From the NCBI GenBank assembly GCA_038373885.1, contig JAWZYV010011897.1:372001-436000 (forward strand): a DNA stretch of 64,000 nt, written 5' to 3'. Positions 11,930-24,562 of the stretch are shown here, piece after piece. Position 1 is the stretch's first letter, and the number at the start of each line of letters is the position of its first letter. Below the pieces are notes generated by a model, which saw only the letters and a program-made list of their open reading frames with translations, did no database searches and was not told where the DNA came from. The DNA is from Cheiracanthium punctorium (Eukaryota > Arthropoda > Arachnida > Araneae > Cheiracanthiidae). The translations under genes and the position numbers were made by a program.

Positions 11930-14329
11930 CACGCCACAGATTCAAGAAGCTAGTGTCCTATATATACAGGGTGTCCCATAATGATTGGGGCAGCTTTATG
12001 ATGAGGTAGGGCATGCAATAAGGATTCAGAATCACATAGCAATGTGAGTTCGGAAACGTTGTCTTCATGTAGCTTGTAATCACTTTGGAACCAGTGCTGA
12101 CATAATAGTGAACTTTCCGACCATTGTTTCCCATAAACTAATGTATCTTTCGCAGAAAACACGTGACTAAAATCAATATTTTAACATTTTTATTTCATTT
12201 CAGGGATGAAATTTTCGGAGAAAAGTCCACTGCTTATGAAAAACTTGGTTAAGAAATTAGACAAGCACTTTTTTCCCACGTGATTATTAACAGGTAAAAA
12301 AAAAACGGGGTTTTTCACCTCAAAGAGAGAATTAACAGAGTTACATCTGCAGTAAAAACTATCACTCTGAAGCGATAAATCAAGTGGTATTGTAAAATAT
12401 TAACTCCAATTATGTTGGCTAAAATTCGTCAATTTCAATTTAAAAGCAGAGGGGGTGGGGGGAAGGATTTTCCAAAATTGCAGTAATTCAATAAACCTTT
12501 CATGCTCCATTAAATTTTTCAAAGCAGGATGTGATTGAGCATAAAACATGATTTTTTTCATTTTTTTTTTCTCTCTAGATTAAATTATTGAATGGAGTAT
12601 AAAAATTATTAAATCTAATAATAATTATTAAATTAAAAGGTAGAAGACATTTTTAGACGATAAAGTTGGAGGCACTCAGCACTACGAAGAAAAATGTAGG
12701 TTCATGATGTACTTTTTTTTTTTTTGAATGATCAGTAGGAATCAAATTCAAATTCCACAGCACAGGTTCAGTTATTGGAGCAAATGTTATAAATATAATC
12801 ATACTTTTCAACAATAATATTTTACTCCTATACTTAAAATTTTTAAACAGTATAAAGTCTGTTCATTTACTTTACAAGAATTAATCATGTTTGCAGTTAA
12901 AAATACAGAAATATTCAACTTTTTGATTAATAAATTTGAACAATATAGTAAACCAGATAATATTATATACTTTTTTATTTAAAAAAGTTTTTCCCCTCCC
13001 CCTTCAATAGACCAAAAATTATGCAATCTTTTAAAGAACTAAATTAAATAAAACATTTAATATTATTTTTACTCCTTTTAAAAGCTTTAATTTTTTAAAT
13101 CAACCAATTAAAAATTTTTCAAAGCATCAAAATTACATTAAACTAATTTTAATGATTTATGTAGTAATTCATGCAGGCTAGTAAATAAATTTGTTTCAGA
13201 ATAAAAGAACCTCTTTCTTCTGAAAATTACATCAAGTTTTATTTAATTTTAAAATTTTATGTGTGTAGTTAAATAGAAAGTTGTCTATTTTAATTATCTT
13301 ACACAGTAACAATAATATCTAAAAGCATTTCCTGTAGATTTTTTTTTTTAAATCCAAGTATAAAAAGGCTTAATCATAAGGAAAATATGGTCAAAAACAC
13401 AACAGCCACATGGGAACAGTGGTTTTTGGCTCTGATATGATATGTCAATGGATGAGAAACTGAAAACAGGAACAAAGACATGTAAAAGACAGTGCCAATT
13501 CCACAAAATTTAAATAAATAAATAAGCATATTTCTAAACATAATTCAAGCTTTATGTGAGAAATTGAGAAAATCATTTGCTTGAGTAGACAAGTCTAACT
13601 AAGGGCCAGACTGAAATATGTCATTTTCAAATTCAAAATGAAAAATGAATAATGCACCCAACTATCTTTTCAAATATTCTGTATATACGACTGGTAAATT
13701 AAAATGTTCTTGAAAAACATTTTGTGCACAGACTTCGTCACATTACCCTTTCACACAATTGCAAGTGCTTAGAGCTCTTCAAAGAATAAAACAATCCCCC
13801 CAAAAAACTCAAGGATCAATCATACTTTCTCTATAAATTTAATTTTTTTGAGATTGTGGAAATGGAAAACTGTGTGATTTCACACAAGAGATTTCTATCT
13901 TGGCATTACACGCACACACACACAAAAAAGAAAAAAAAAATCCAAGAAAGCAAGATAAAAATTTATTTAAATATGGCAGAAGATAATTTTACATAATTTT
14001 TTTTCCTGGGTTAACTTTGGAAACTGTCACCCTCTACAGAATTTCATACCTCTGAGCCACTCTGCTGAAGTAACTCAATGTGACAAAAAATTAAAGGCAA
14101 GTTTTTTTACATTTTCTTCTAAGAAAAGAAAAGCAAAGATCAAAATTTACATTCTTTGATGACTAGTTATAAAAAAAATAAGAAATGTGAATAAACTTAT
14201 TGTTTCAAAAATACATCAGCCAGAAGCTAATCCAGTCTTCATGAAGCAGTCTTCATTAATGGATATATACTTGGCCTAACATGCTTTTGACTCCATTCAA
14301 GCATATGTTAAATATACTTGATCTCATTT
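11930..14329. other. AT-rich intergenic DNA
   Basis: A mariner-like terminus TACAGGGTGTCCCATAATGA occurs at about 11967, but no matching opposite end was found. A short CA-repeat lies near 13909. Otherwise no feature is supported. Confidence 0.5.
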
Positions 14330-14820
14330 TTTAACAATTACTTTAACACCATCCCTTGTTTTCTTCAAAACTGCCACTGATGAATTAAAATTATGGGCTT
14401 GAAGCTCTGATTTCAGGTGTGAAAATTTTTTTAATGTCACACGGAGCTAGGTTAGGACTATATGGAAGGTGCATCACACATTTTATTTTCAGTTGAGAAT
14501 TGATTGAAATTGTAGCATACATATGACGGTATGATTACCATGATGTAAGTACTTATCAGGTGTATGCAGTTTAAGTTGTTTTTATCAGATGCGTCCTATT
14601 AGTGTCTTCAAAACTGTCACAAAATATCCACACGCACAACTAGTGATAGTAATAAGTGTAGCTTTTTCATGTAGATAAATTTTTTGGTGATAATCAAAGA
14701 AACAAATAACCATTACTTTTTCTGCAGACTTAAAACCTTTGGCTTTCTTTGGTGTGGGAGAATTGAGGGATGTGTTAGTGCATTTATTTACAAGATTGTA
14801 AGGATGTTGCCAATTCAATC
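14330..14820 (-). pseudogene. Mariner transposase relic
   Basis: On the minus strand, SPTPKKAKGFKSAEKVM followed by FFDYHQKIYL matches the mariner block between the first and second catalytic aspartates (SPxPKKxKxxxSxxKVMxxxFWDxxG). Further along the same strand, an SPN-type YSPNLAPCD region is recognisable across a frameshift, with LKSELQAHNFNSSVAVLK after it. This corresponds to the block around the third aspartate. The second aspartate region is not clear. Multiple frame breaks make it a pseudogene, and termini were not located. Confidence 0.6.
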
Positions 14821-15937
14821 GGCAGTAATGACTGATTACAAGTATGCCTTACAAGCATCTGCTACCTGATTTCTGACACACATTTACCCACACTTGCATC
14901 TCTTCCAGTTAACAATCTTGGTACCCATACTGCACAGACATGCTAAATGTTGAATGCACTACAGTGAGATCTGTACCATCGCCTCTAGTCCATACAATGT
15001 TAAATGACAATCTCCTCAAATGTTGCGTTTATGATGTCATTGAACCACCCTGCTATGAAAACAAAACATGTCCTTGCACTCATAAGAAATCGCTTGGGTC
15101 CTTTTTCAATAACATTATGAAAACACTTTGTAGAGAATACATGAGCTCTGCAGCAGAGACAATGGAGGCCTTCTATAGGGTTGGATAATGCCTGAAGCAG
15201 TTATGCAGAAGATCCATGTTCAATTCCAGCTCTTGCTACATGCTCCCTTCAGTGGTGACCCGGAGAAACAACATGCACCTTTCTTGCCTACAGTGACAAA
15301 TGACAAAAACAAAGCTATCCTTCTCTTTCTAAGTCCTCAGTGTGTGGTAGCAAAGCCCAGTACTTGACTCAAATTCCACAATGCGTTGCAACAAAGTCAG
15401 TAAAAAAAAAATTTCAAGGAACATTCTTAGTTATTTCTGTAGAAAAAATATATTACAAACTTAATTACAAAATTATATTACAAGAAAAATGAGACAGTTT
15501 TCTTTGGAAAAGGATAATTTATGGAATTAGTTGATTATATTCTATTACTGCTTGTCACAATTTAAACTTGAATAAAACCAATCATGGGTGGAAATAGAAG
15601 AAGAAATGGTGAATGCTAAATAATAATAATAATGACTATTTTGTTTAGAATACGAAATTCATTCATCTTGAGTTTGAATACGTGTTAGAACCCCTTAGCA
15701 AGTCTTCCTATTAAGACAAAATGTAATGGGTGCTCAATGTTTATATAGATTCTAAAGTAAAATTCTACTACTTGTAGGTCATATATGTGGGTGCTTTAGA
15801 GCTAGAGTACAATCAGAAAAAAAAAAAAAAAAATCATTAGACATTGAGCGACTTTATAATGCTGAATTAAGATTAAATTTATTTAATGGCTTAAGTAAAT
15901 ATCAACAAGGGGGATTTTTCTTTTTTATTAAATATCT
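14821..15937. other. Intergenic DNA, no gene supported
   Basis: An 82-codon open frame at 14940-15188 has no recognised domain. A B-box-like GTTCAATTCC occurs at about 15229 without a convincing A box. Confidence 0.45.
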
Positions 15938-15945
15938 GTCTAGAG

Positions 15946-16852
15946 CAGCAATTCCCAAACGGGGGGGTCATGACCCCCAAGTGGGTCACCATGCCTTTTT
16001 TCAGGGGTCACCGCAGACCGATTTTGTAGGAGTAAATGGCAAAATATTTCCACGTTTCTCTGCCATGAGACACGCTTTCTCCCTTTTCTCTTTGTAAAGT
16101 AAAAACCCTTTTTCTGATCAGGGCGTCTGTATCAAATCTACTAAAACTGACATCGTAAAGTGTATCTAGGAGTGTTAACCAATTTTGAAAATGTGTTCAC
16201 TAAGGCAGAAGTATCTCAAATAGAAATTGCAGTTAATTTAAGGTGAGAAATTATTAACCACCTTGAAGGTCTTAAATCTGAAATTCAAAGATATCCCAGA
16301 GCTCACAATGAACAAGAGGAGGCACTAGTACGAAATCCACTTCACACATCTTTAGATCCGATCATCTTGATGAAGGGCGGGACGAATTTTTTAATTTGCA
16401 AAATGACTCCTCAGCACATGATTTATACCAAGAAAAATCTTTAATTCAATTCTGGTGTGCTACGCATCACTCATATCCGATCATTTCTAAGCTTTCGCTT
16501 CAAATGTTAGTGCCATTTGCATCCACTTACATGCGTGAAGTTGAATTAAAAACTCTTTTGTAGATTAAGACAAAAGCCAGTAATAAATTAGATGTCCAGG
16601 ATGCGGTTAGCTTTGACCAATATTCAGCCAAGGATAACATAACTTGTCAGCCAAATACAAACTCAGTCATCCTAATAATAATCAGTACAGAATAAAAAGT
16701 AATCATTTTTAAATCCCAAGCTATATATATATATATATATTTTTTTTTTTCATTTTTTTGGTCAAACATGATGGATGTAGGGGGGGGGGGTTGCAAACAT
16801 TTTTGCAAAAATCTGAAAGGAGTCGCGATTAAAAACAGGTTATGAACCACTG
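15946..16852. mobile_element. hAT element with decayed transposase
   Basis: A 907-bp element with termini CAGCAATTCCCAAAC and, inverted, CAGTGGTTCATAACC, flanked by an exact 8-bp duplication GTCTAGAG (15938-15945 and 16853-16860). The subterminal regions carry complementary G and C runs. The interior holds the C-terminal part of a hAT transposase in pieces, so this is a deletion derivative of an autonomous copy. Confidence 0.85.
16180..16645 (+). pseudogene. hAT transposase C-terminal relic (ZBED/FAM200-like)
   Basis: Across frameshifts, the plus strand reads HLEGLKSEIQRYPRAHNEQE, then an FWCA-type tryptophan motif, then LQMLVPFASTYMRE, then IKTKASNKLDVQD and ALTNIQPRI. This order matches the C-terminal dimerisation region of hAT transposases of the ZBED5/FAM200 kind (LLPFxSTYxCExxFS ... 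KxKxRNxLxxExDLRxALSxIxPRI). The BED finger and catalytic core are missing. It lies wholly inside the duplication-bounded hAT element. Confidence 0.7.
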
Positions 16853-16860
16853 GTCTAGAG

Positions 16861-19305
16861 CATCCAAGAAAATTTCGTAAAATCAGCACGTCTGGGCAGA
16901 AAATTTGAGATTTGCAGAGATTTTTATTTAAAGATGGACAGTTACCTAGAGGAATTTTTTAAATCACGATAGCATGTACAGACATGTTAATATATTGCCT
17001 TACCTATTTTGTTATCATGAGCTGAGTTTGCAGATAGTTGAATTATGAGCATAGTTTCTTCTTTTTAAATCCTATTTTTATCTTGCTTTAGTAATACAAT
17101 GAGTAAAACTTGCAAATCAGTTAAAGTATTAATTTTATTAAAGATCTATTAAGAGGGTGGGAAATTTAATAACAGAAACATAAATGTATGCATCACATAC
17201 AACAGAAACAATGCCTTTATATTAAATCATGTTTTAGTTCTATTCAGCGTCTATGCATGATCATGGTTAAGGCAGGTGCAAACTGAGCAACCGCTCAAGG
17301 CCATGTCCCAGTTTCCACACTTAAATTTATAAATATATACTTTTTGATTCTCTGAAATTTTGTCTCCAATGCAGTTGAAAATATTTCTTTCTCTGTAAAT
17401 AATATGATGCTTTTTCATTCAACTGAAGTAAAACATTGATGTCTAATGTGTTTTTGAATGTTAATTTCTAATCCGTTGCTCACAATAAATGGTTATGAAT
17501 ACTAAAAGCTACTGTTAAATCATTTTATTATAATCTGTTCTGTACATTTACATGGCATCATTTTCCCTATGAAAAATGTAGACATCATGGCATATCAAAT
17601 ATTTATGCCTTACTGCATATATAGATGCTTCAACATTTTTTGCTATATTCAAAGCAAAGATATGTTCTGTTGCAAGCTCCTTTCCATGCCAATTTCTGCA
17701 GATTTAGTATGTCCTAGTATAAGTGTCAAATCTAATCGACATAACCATGCTAATTAACATGGTTAGCTATCCATTGGAACCCATATGATGTTGGGGGGGG
17801 GGGGAAGTCAAGGGTCTCATCTCAGAAATGTTGAACCACTTCTCCATTGGACCAGTGTGTACATTATAATAATATGGGAGCTAGGGAGGGTATAACCCCT
17901 CCCTACCCATAGTTACAAGCACTGGTGTAGCTTACCACTGTTTGATTTGTCTTCAACAAATCTTTCTTTTTTGAATATTTTGACTTACTCAAAAACTCCT
18001 TTTCTTGATTAAAATACTAAATGGTAGAACCTTTTTGCCACAGATATTTTTAAAATGCAATTTTAAAAAATAAAGTTTGTTTTTTGCTGAAATGAATGCA
18101 CTCTTCTATATAATCACTAAAAAGAATAGTAAATTATTGATTTGCTAATTAAAGTGAAGTACAAAATGCTGTTATATCTTTAAAAAGTCTCAAGCAGTTA
18201 TAAAAATGTAGACATTTTTAAACATAATTTCAAGTTGAATGGCACTATACCTATTTAATCACTGTATAAAACACATTAAATTTTAGTGTCGATTTTCAAG
18301 TGTACAGCCGCCAAATGTCAGGGATGTATACAGAAAATATTACTCTTAACAAAATAGCACTAGTCAAGCTTCTTAGTGAAAAATTCTGCTTTCAGTACAC
18401 CTCCCTAAATTTGAACACCAGTTTTAACAGTTCAACAAACTAAATTTCTCTAATTAATTATATGCACATGGCTACAAACCCTTCATTAATTTATATTTTT
18501 TTAATGATAAGTATAAAAGAAACTAAAGTCATAGATCTACAATTTAATTTAATTTAAAGATATAGTTAATTCATCTAAACAATATTTTACTTTTTCTTTT
18601 TTTGATTTTAAACACACAGTGAATCTTCCCGGGAGCGACCACCCTCTGTTCCACGAAAAATCGGTTGTTAAGAGAGGTTCTAAGAAATATAAACATTTGA
18701 TAGTCGGGGGGGAAAATTATAAAAGTTGTTCGTTTTGTTAGTTATGAAATTGCATACTAATATACAAGTAATTATACAAACATTTTTAAAATTTAAATTT
18801 TAAGAAAATATTTAGAAAAATTTCGGATTGTTTCATCCTTCTTTCTCGGAGAGTATTTTTCTCTCTTTTTTTACATATGACAAAAGAGCATTTATCCTGA
18901 TATTCTTCTTGCATTCTGAATTTACCATAGTAAAATCTATTTGCTTTAAAATTTGCATTTAGGGTTTTCTCACATCCAAAAGTAGCTGCCATCTTCCTCT
19001 CCAAATTTCTTTTTCATGTGACTTAATCACTTCAACGCGAAGCTCTAACGTTAAAATCACTCATTCCCTGCACGTATTTTTTCTGTAACCAGCAAGGTTT
19101 TTACATAATGTGTACTCTCATATACTGTCATTTACAGTTTGGAATGTGGTTTATGCTTACTTCAGGAAAAATACTAGAATTTTTCAGATAATGAACCGGA
19201 TCCAGTCGCTTATAGAGGATTGTATGGTCTCTTCTAGAAGCTCTTTTAGCATTAAATAGATAGGCTAAAAATCGGTGCCTTAAAAAATTGGTCTTTGGAG
19301 GAGGG
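16861..19305. other. AT-rich intergenic DNA, no gene supported
   Basis: Contains a G-run near 17795 and several short open frames without domains. Nothing else recognised. Confidence 0.5.
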
Positions 19306-19313
19306 GGGTCGCT

Positions 19314-19735
19314 GATAGGCACACCCATGGAGGGGAAGTGGGGACTGAAACTCCCCCACCCCCCCCAAGCTGAAGAGCTACATGTAAAAAGCTTTAAAAT
19401 TGAAAATTGTTACTAATGAATAAAAGTATTTTATTTTAAAGAATTGCCTTCAAACAATTTTTAAAATATATTAAGAGATGTTAGTTTTAAAATAAATACT
19501 TACAGTTAGTGTAAGAAATACAGTTAAACTCGGTTACTTAACTCAATAGATGAGATAATTATTTATAATTGTGTAACGACCTATGCTGACAGTGTGCTTG
19601 TGTTCTATGCGCAAGCGATACAGAATATTTTGACGTTACAAGAGAGTTACAGCTGTAATCAAGGTCTGTATAGCCGAGTTCAGGATCATTTGTAACCCCA
19701 GCTCCCCCTAAACTAAAATCCTGTGTGTGCCACTG
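19314..19735. mobile_element. hAT MITE family 1, copy 2 (complete)
   Basis: A 422-bp element flanked by an exact 8-bp duplication GGGTCGCT (19306-19313 and 19736-19743). The right end inverted reads CAGTGGCACACACAGGAT; the left end GATAGGCACACCCATGG is a mutated version of the same terminus. It shares its internal sequence with 52277-52707 and 4985-5822. No coding capacity. Confidence 0.8.
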
Positions 19736-19743
19736 GGGTCGCT

Positions 19744-21062
19744 CATAGAAGTTTCACTATATTTCGACAAATAAACTTTCCATATAAAATTAAAATGTTA
19801 AATAGAACCTTATTACTACACACTTATAACATAATTTTTTTAAATTATTTAAAAAGATCATGTAGGTTTAAACAATTGTGTTCCAAAATAATTTTCACAA
19901 AAATAGCCATAAATTTCCATCTACCCTGTAATACATACATCCATTATACGCAATTAATAAATAAGCATATACTTAATTTTCAAATTCTTAAACACAAAAG
20001 GGCAGACAAGGAATAAAAAATGATGCAAGAAGTTCACAGAAGATTAACAAGCACTCCTATAAAAAATCATAACTCCTGAGAATACACTGTACTTCTACTT
20101 TTTTAATATAGGAATATATATATTTGTGTTTAAGATAAACATATCTAATTTATAATAAATTTTATACAACTTGCGTATAAACATGCAGCTATAGAAGTTA
20201 CGTGTAGAAAAGAACATATAGCTGCATGCTATAAGTGTAATCGTTAACTTGACGTTCAGATTAAAAGAAAAATATTCTAAGATTGTAGGAAAATAAACAC
20301 TATATAGTTTAATAATCCAAATAATAACTTTATTTCATACAAATTTTGTGAGTTAGTCATTTAATTAAGCCAACATAAAACAGTTTCTGAACAGACTTCG
20401 AAATGTAAACATTTGAAGTCCGGTCAGTCCTGTCAAAATAAACTCATATTCGATATAAGTATTTATAATAAATTAGATCAAACTATTAAGTATACTCACA
20501 TTTGTATTTAATAATTTCAGATAACTTCTATCATTTATGGAACATCAACATTAACTTGACGGAGTGTGTATGTATACAAACTCACAAAATGGGATCTGTA
20601 CATCCGCGTAAATCATGTAAACACTAGTCAATCACACAGGTAGCTTACAATAGTCATAAATAACGCTACTAGATAATACCCAAAAGGACGCCATTTATAG
20701 CAGAAGGTTAGATTGGAGTTCTACAAATGTAATCACTTCTAATAGCCCACGCAAAGTTTAAAACTCCCATATCGGGTATTTAAATGCAAGTTTTCGGATT
20801 CGGCTGTCACATGTAGTTTGACAGATCATGTAAACACCGGTCCCACATGCTGTACAAAAATACACAGAATTCTAACATTTAAAGTAACGCGATTATAAAT
20901 CCCAGATAGATCGAACCCTAGACGAAACGCAGCCGAAAGTTACCAGAATACGAGAAGTACTTAGTATTTCGACAGGACAATGAACACATAAGCTAACTAA
21001 TGATTTAAATGTTGGATTTCGCGGCTCCCCGCGGATTAAATACATAACTAATTGGTACTTAC
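19744..21062. other. Intergenic DNA with a small inverted repeat
   Basis: CATGCAGCTATA near 20183 is matched by TATAGCTGCATG near 20218, a 12-bp inverted repeat. A 97-codon open frame at 19723-20016 has no recognisable domain. Sequence complexity is higher in 20.5-21.3 kb than in the neighbouring AT-rich DNA. Confidence 0.4.
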
Positions 21063-21274
21063 GGTGGTCTGGATGATTCAGATGTCGATTTCTGCAATTT
21101 TCTAATCAGTTTAAGGCTTGATTTTCTCAATAAGCTTAAAAAGACTGTCTTTGTCCTGAGACCGGCGTTTGCAGGGTAAAATGGAGTAGTACTGTGAGGA
21201 GTGGAATGAAGCCTGCAGGAAGCAGCGCATGAGGTTTGTGACGTCACACCATCTTTGTTAACAATAATACACAT
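21063..21274 (-). CDS. Candidate 5' coding exon of an unrecognised gene
   Basis: An open frame of 70 complete codons starts with ATG at 21274 and runs straight into a strong 5' splice site, CACC|GTAAGTACC, at 21063/21062. The predicted segment is basic, serine-rich and threonine-rich (SLLRKSSLKLIRKLQKS) and has no domain I recognise. A perfect CRE-type palindrome TGACGTCA lies at 21239-21246. No matching downstream exon was found on the minus strand to the left. It may be a first exon of a host gene or a non-coding RNA exon, or chance. Confidence 0.3.
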
Positions 21275-23109
21275 CAGGACTAAAATCTAAAAGATGATGA
21301 CTGCTGTATCTACGTATGTGGCTGCATATTAGGATTTGTGGGGGCTTTCATTTTACAGAGGTATATTCTGTCGTTAGTTTTTCACAGAAGTGCCAAGGTA
21401 TTTCATTCTTGAGACATATAAATTAAGTTTCGGAAACTTTAAGGCGAAAAGTTTTTCTCACAAGGTGTTTATTCCGGGTCAGGTAATTTTCACCCCAGGG
21501 AGCACACCTAATGTAACCCCTGCGTTTATTGCATGAGGATCTTTATAACCTATTATTCTGTTACCTTTTTAATAACTTTAAACATCACAATTTTAATTAA
21601 AACTTAATTGATTCAATTTAAATTGTTTATTAAGAAATTGACATTTTGATTTGTTTAGAATTGATTGATAAATACATATAAATTAATATTTGAAATAAAG
21701 TATTGGTAATTTTTCTCACTTATGAAGAAAAAAGGTGAAATCATATTTTGTACACCTGTGTGTACTTTTTCAATCACAAATTAATTCAAATGTGAATTTT
21801 ATAATCACAATTAATTCAAATGTGAATTTTATAAAATATTTTTTACTCCAATTTTAAAGTGGTTTTTTGTAATTTCTTTTAAGATTTGATTGCGGCAAGG
21901 TTTAGACAAGTATGTAACGGGATGTTTTCATTTTTTTTTAACTTCGGAAGAGAAAAAAAGAATTTAAAAGTTTGTAAGGGGACAAAAATGTTCAATTAAT
22001 CAAATTATAAAAAAATGTACGTATCTGAAAATGCAACAATTTGCCGATAGTTTGTGCGAAAAAACAATAAGACGATATTTTAAATTAGTTTATGGTTTCT
22101 TATGTATCTATTTTGTTTTACATCTATCCATCATCAAAAATTTTAAAATCCTAAAAAGGGGGAGGGGGCGAATTTTGTAAACAAACAAAAAATGGTAGAC
22201 CTTTAAACTTTTGAAACGTGCTGCCATCTATGGCATAAATATAAAACAAATACGATTATTGCTTATTTGATCCTGTTTTAAATATTCGAATTTAAAAATT
22301 TTTATTGACATTTTTATTTCTATTCTTATTAATATCTCTCAAATATTCTTATCTCTCAAATAATTTTAACCAACATCATATCTCCTTTTTTTAAAATAAT
22401 GCGCGGTAAAGCTTTTGAACATATATTCTAATGGAATGAGTGAATAAAAAATGCACTACTAAAACTTTTTTTTAATGAAAAGTAAATTATAAGTATTTAA
22501 ATTAAATTTTTCTTTTACCTCCACCACATTCCATTTTCTCAAAGTTTACGCAAAAGTTAGAGTTTTAAAATAAATATTTTAAAATTAGTCTGAAGAATGA
22601 ATTTTGTGAAAATATATGTAGAAAAGATTACTTTTAATTAAATAAAATCAGAGATGTTTCATATTGATTATTTTCAAATTTTTAGAGTCGTTTTCTGTAA
22701 TGCGGTTACAGTTGTTTGTCACTCACTAATAAAAATTAACTCTCCCAACTAAACGCCAATTATTTAAAGTATTTGTTTTCTTAAAAAATAATTTCTTTTG
22801 TCACTTTCAGATGGCGCCAATATTTGCAAGATAGTTGATGTTTTTTCGTTTTTGTTATTATTTCGAAACTGAAAGATTTCTTTCTTCCTCCACACTCCCT
22901 TGTCTCTCCTTCCTCTTATTCACTCATTCACTCTCCCCCCCCCCCCCCACCCTTTCCCTGAGCAATGTCTCAGCATAAGGTAATTTAGTTGTTAATTTTT
23001 GCTGCTTTTTTTCTATACCACATTTTAAAGAAAGTAATATGCTTACTTCGTGTGGTACTTCAGGTATAGCCAGGTGATACGTGACAAACATCACCCAAAA
23101 AAGTCATTT
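21275..23109. other. Intergenic DNA, no gene supported
   Basis: AT-rich with a C-run near 22936-22950. Nothing else recognised. Confidence 0.45.
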
Positions 23110-23304
23110 CAAAAATCATTATCCTTCTCCCTCCCCCCCCCCCCCCCCAAAAAAAAAGACCCGTTTTCTCTCAACATAGATACAGGTTTCCATTTCGGGG
23201 AAGGGGGAGGCTATCCGGTATGTTTTAAATTAGCATTTTTAATAATTGCTTTACATTTTCGGAGGGGACCAGAGCCCCTTCGTCCCTCCTTAAATACGCC
23301 TCTG
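23110..23304. mobile_element. hAT-type element, right-end fragment
   Basis: The sequence ends TTAAATACGCCTCTG, which inverted is the common CAGAGGCGTATTTAA hAT terminus, preceded by the usual G-rich subterminal run. The partner end was not found. Long C and A runs at about 23131-23158 are part of it. Confidence 0.4.
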
Positions 23305-24382
23305 ATATATATGTATATCCAGTTAACGAGAACCTAAATGCTTAGTCTGCTTACCGTGTTATTCTCTAGATTTTACTAGCTCAGTTGTTCAGCTTTAATT
23401 TGAAGTGTTGAAAGAATTAAAAAACATTTTAAAATAACGTTTACTTTTAAGAATGCTCTCAGGGGTTTTCTAGTTTCGGATACATTGCAAATAAATGTAC
23501 ATTTGCATTGCATTATTTTTTGTCATTAAGTGTTTTGTCAGCTTGCTAAACCATTAATGGTACAATAAGTAATTCTAAAAAGTGTTAGAATTCAAAAGGT
23601 TAAAGAACACTCGGCGATTTTGAGATACCAGGGCAAAAATAAGAAGGTTCCACTCCCTGTAGATTCCAACTATGTGCGCCTTGCATTACAAAGACAATGG
23701 AGGAGATTCCCCTGCAGTAAATGATCGAATTTCGATAGCATAAATAATGGAACATTTATCAAATTAGCTTGTTTTTAGGAGCGAGTCCCTCCACCATGGG
23801 CTCCGAAAGAATATTTCACAGGTGGGCGGGGACACTGGCGTAGCCAGGGAGGGGCCCACCGGGCCCGTGCCCCCCCCGAAATTTTTTCAGTTGTTATATA
23901 TATATTGCAATTTGTAAAAATGGATCGTCTCATAATCCTTGTTGTGTGATATTTGTCTAATCTTCCAGATAAACGTTTTCTAGATCCTTTCACATTGAGA
24001 ACTAATTAAAAAACAAGTCAATAAAAAGGTTAAAAAGTGCCTTTAATCACTAACGCGAGGTGACTTTCGACACGCCTACACAACAGAAAATATACATCTG
24101 GGCAATAGCCTACTCCCGGGATACTAAAAATTTCCCCCTCCCTATAACCTCAGTTCGTTACCGTTATACCCTGTGAAGTATGTATCCCCAAGTGCTATCA
24201 GCTTTCATGGCCACCTGTGGTATTTTTAAAGTATGGTGTATACAAAAATATTACTTCCTACTAACGATAAAATTTCAAGGAGGGGCACATGCTGGCACTT
24301 TCCCCTACATTCCCAAGGTCCAGACGCTCGTGTTTTTGACTAGTGTGTTGCTCTGTCCAGTTGGTGGGTTCGAATAGAGATT

Positions 24383-24562
24383 ATGGCCTCAAGAAAGTGC
24401 CCGTTGAGTAGAAGTATAGGAGGAATTTTTAATAAAATTCCAAAAATTATACATAGTTTGCCTGCTAACAATGAAGACTCAAATCTACAGGAAACGGAAA
24501 AAGCCATAGATGAACAGATATTTGCAGAAAACTTCAGAAAGCACATCAAGAAAAGAAACTAA
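24383..24562 (+). CDS. Small open frame of 59 residues, function unknown
   Basis: ATG at 24383 opens a 59-codon frame ending TAA at 24562. The product has normal composition for a soluble peptide: basic at both ends (MASRKC start; HIKKRN end), acidic and glutamine-rich in the middle (NLQETEKAIDEQIF). This is unlike the surrounding low-complexity DNA. It lies near the left end of the 5.6-kb hAT-type element. It could be the last piece of a transposon protein or an orphan exon. No domain is recognised and no splice site was defined. Confidence 0.3.
   Translation: MASRKCPLSRSIGGIFNKIPKIIHSLPANNEDSNLQETEKAIDEQIFAENFRKHIKKRN

Noticed and set aside
11950..12162. Minus-strand 70-codon frame beside a CAGGGTGTCCC terminus
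   Set aside because: The terminus looks mariner-like, but the frame has no transposase motif and no opposite terminus was found.
15180..15300. tRNA gene or SINE head
   Set aside because: A B-box-like GTTCAATTCC is present, but no convincing A box at the right distance and no cloverleaf.
19723..20016. 97-codon open frame
   Set aside because: Begins within the end of a hAT MITE and continues in AT-rich DNA with no domain.
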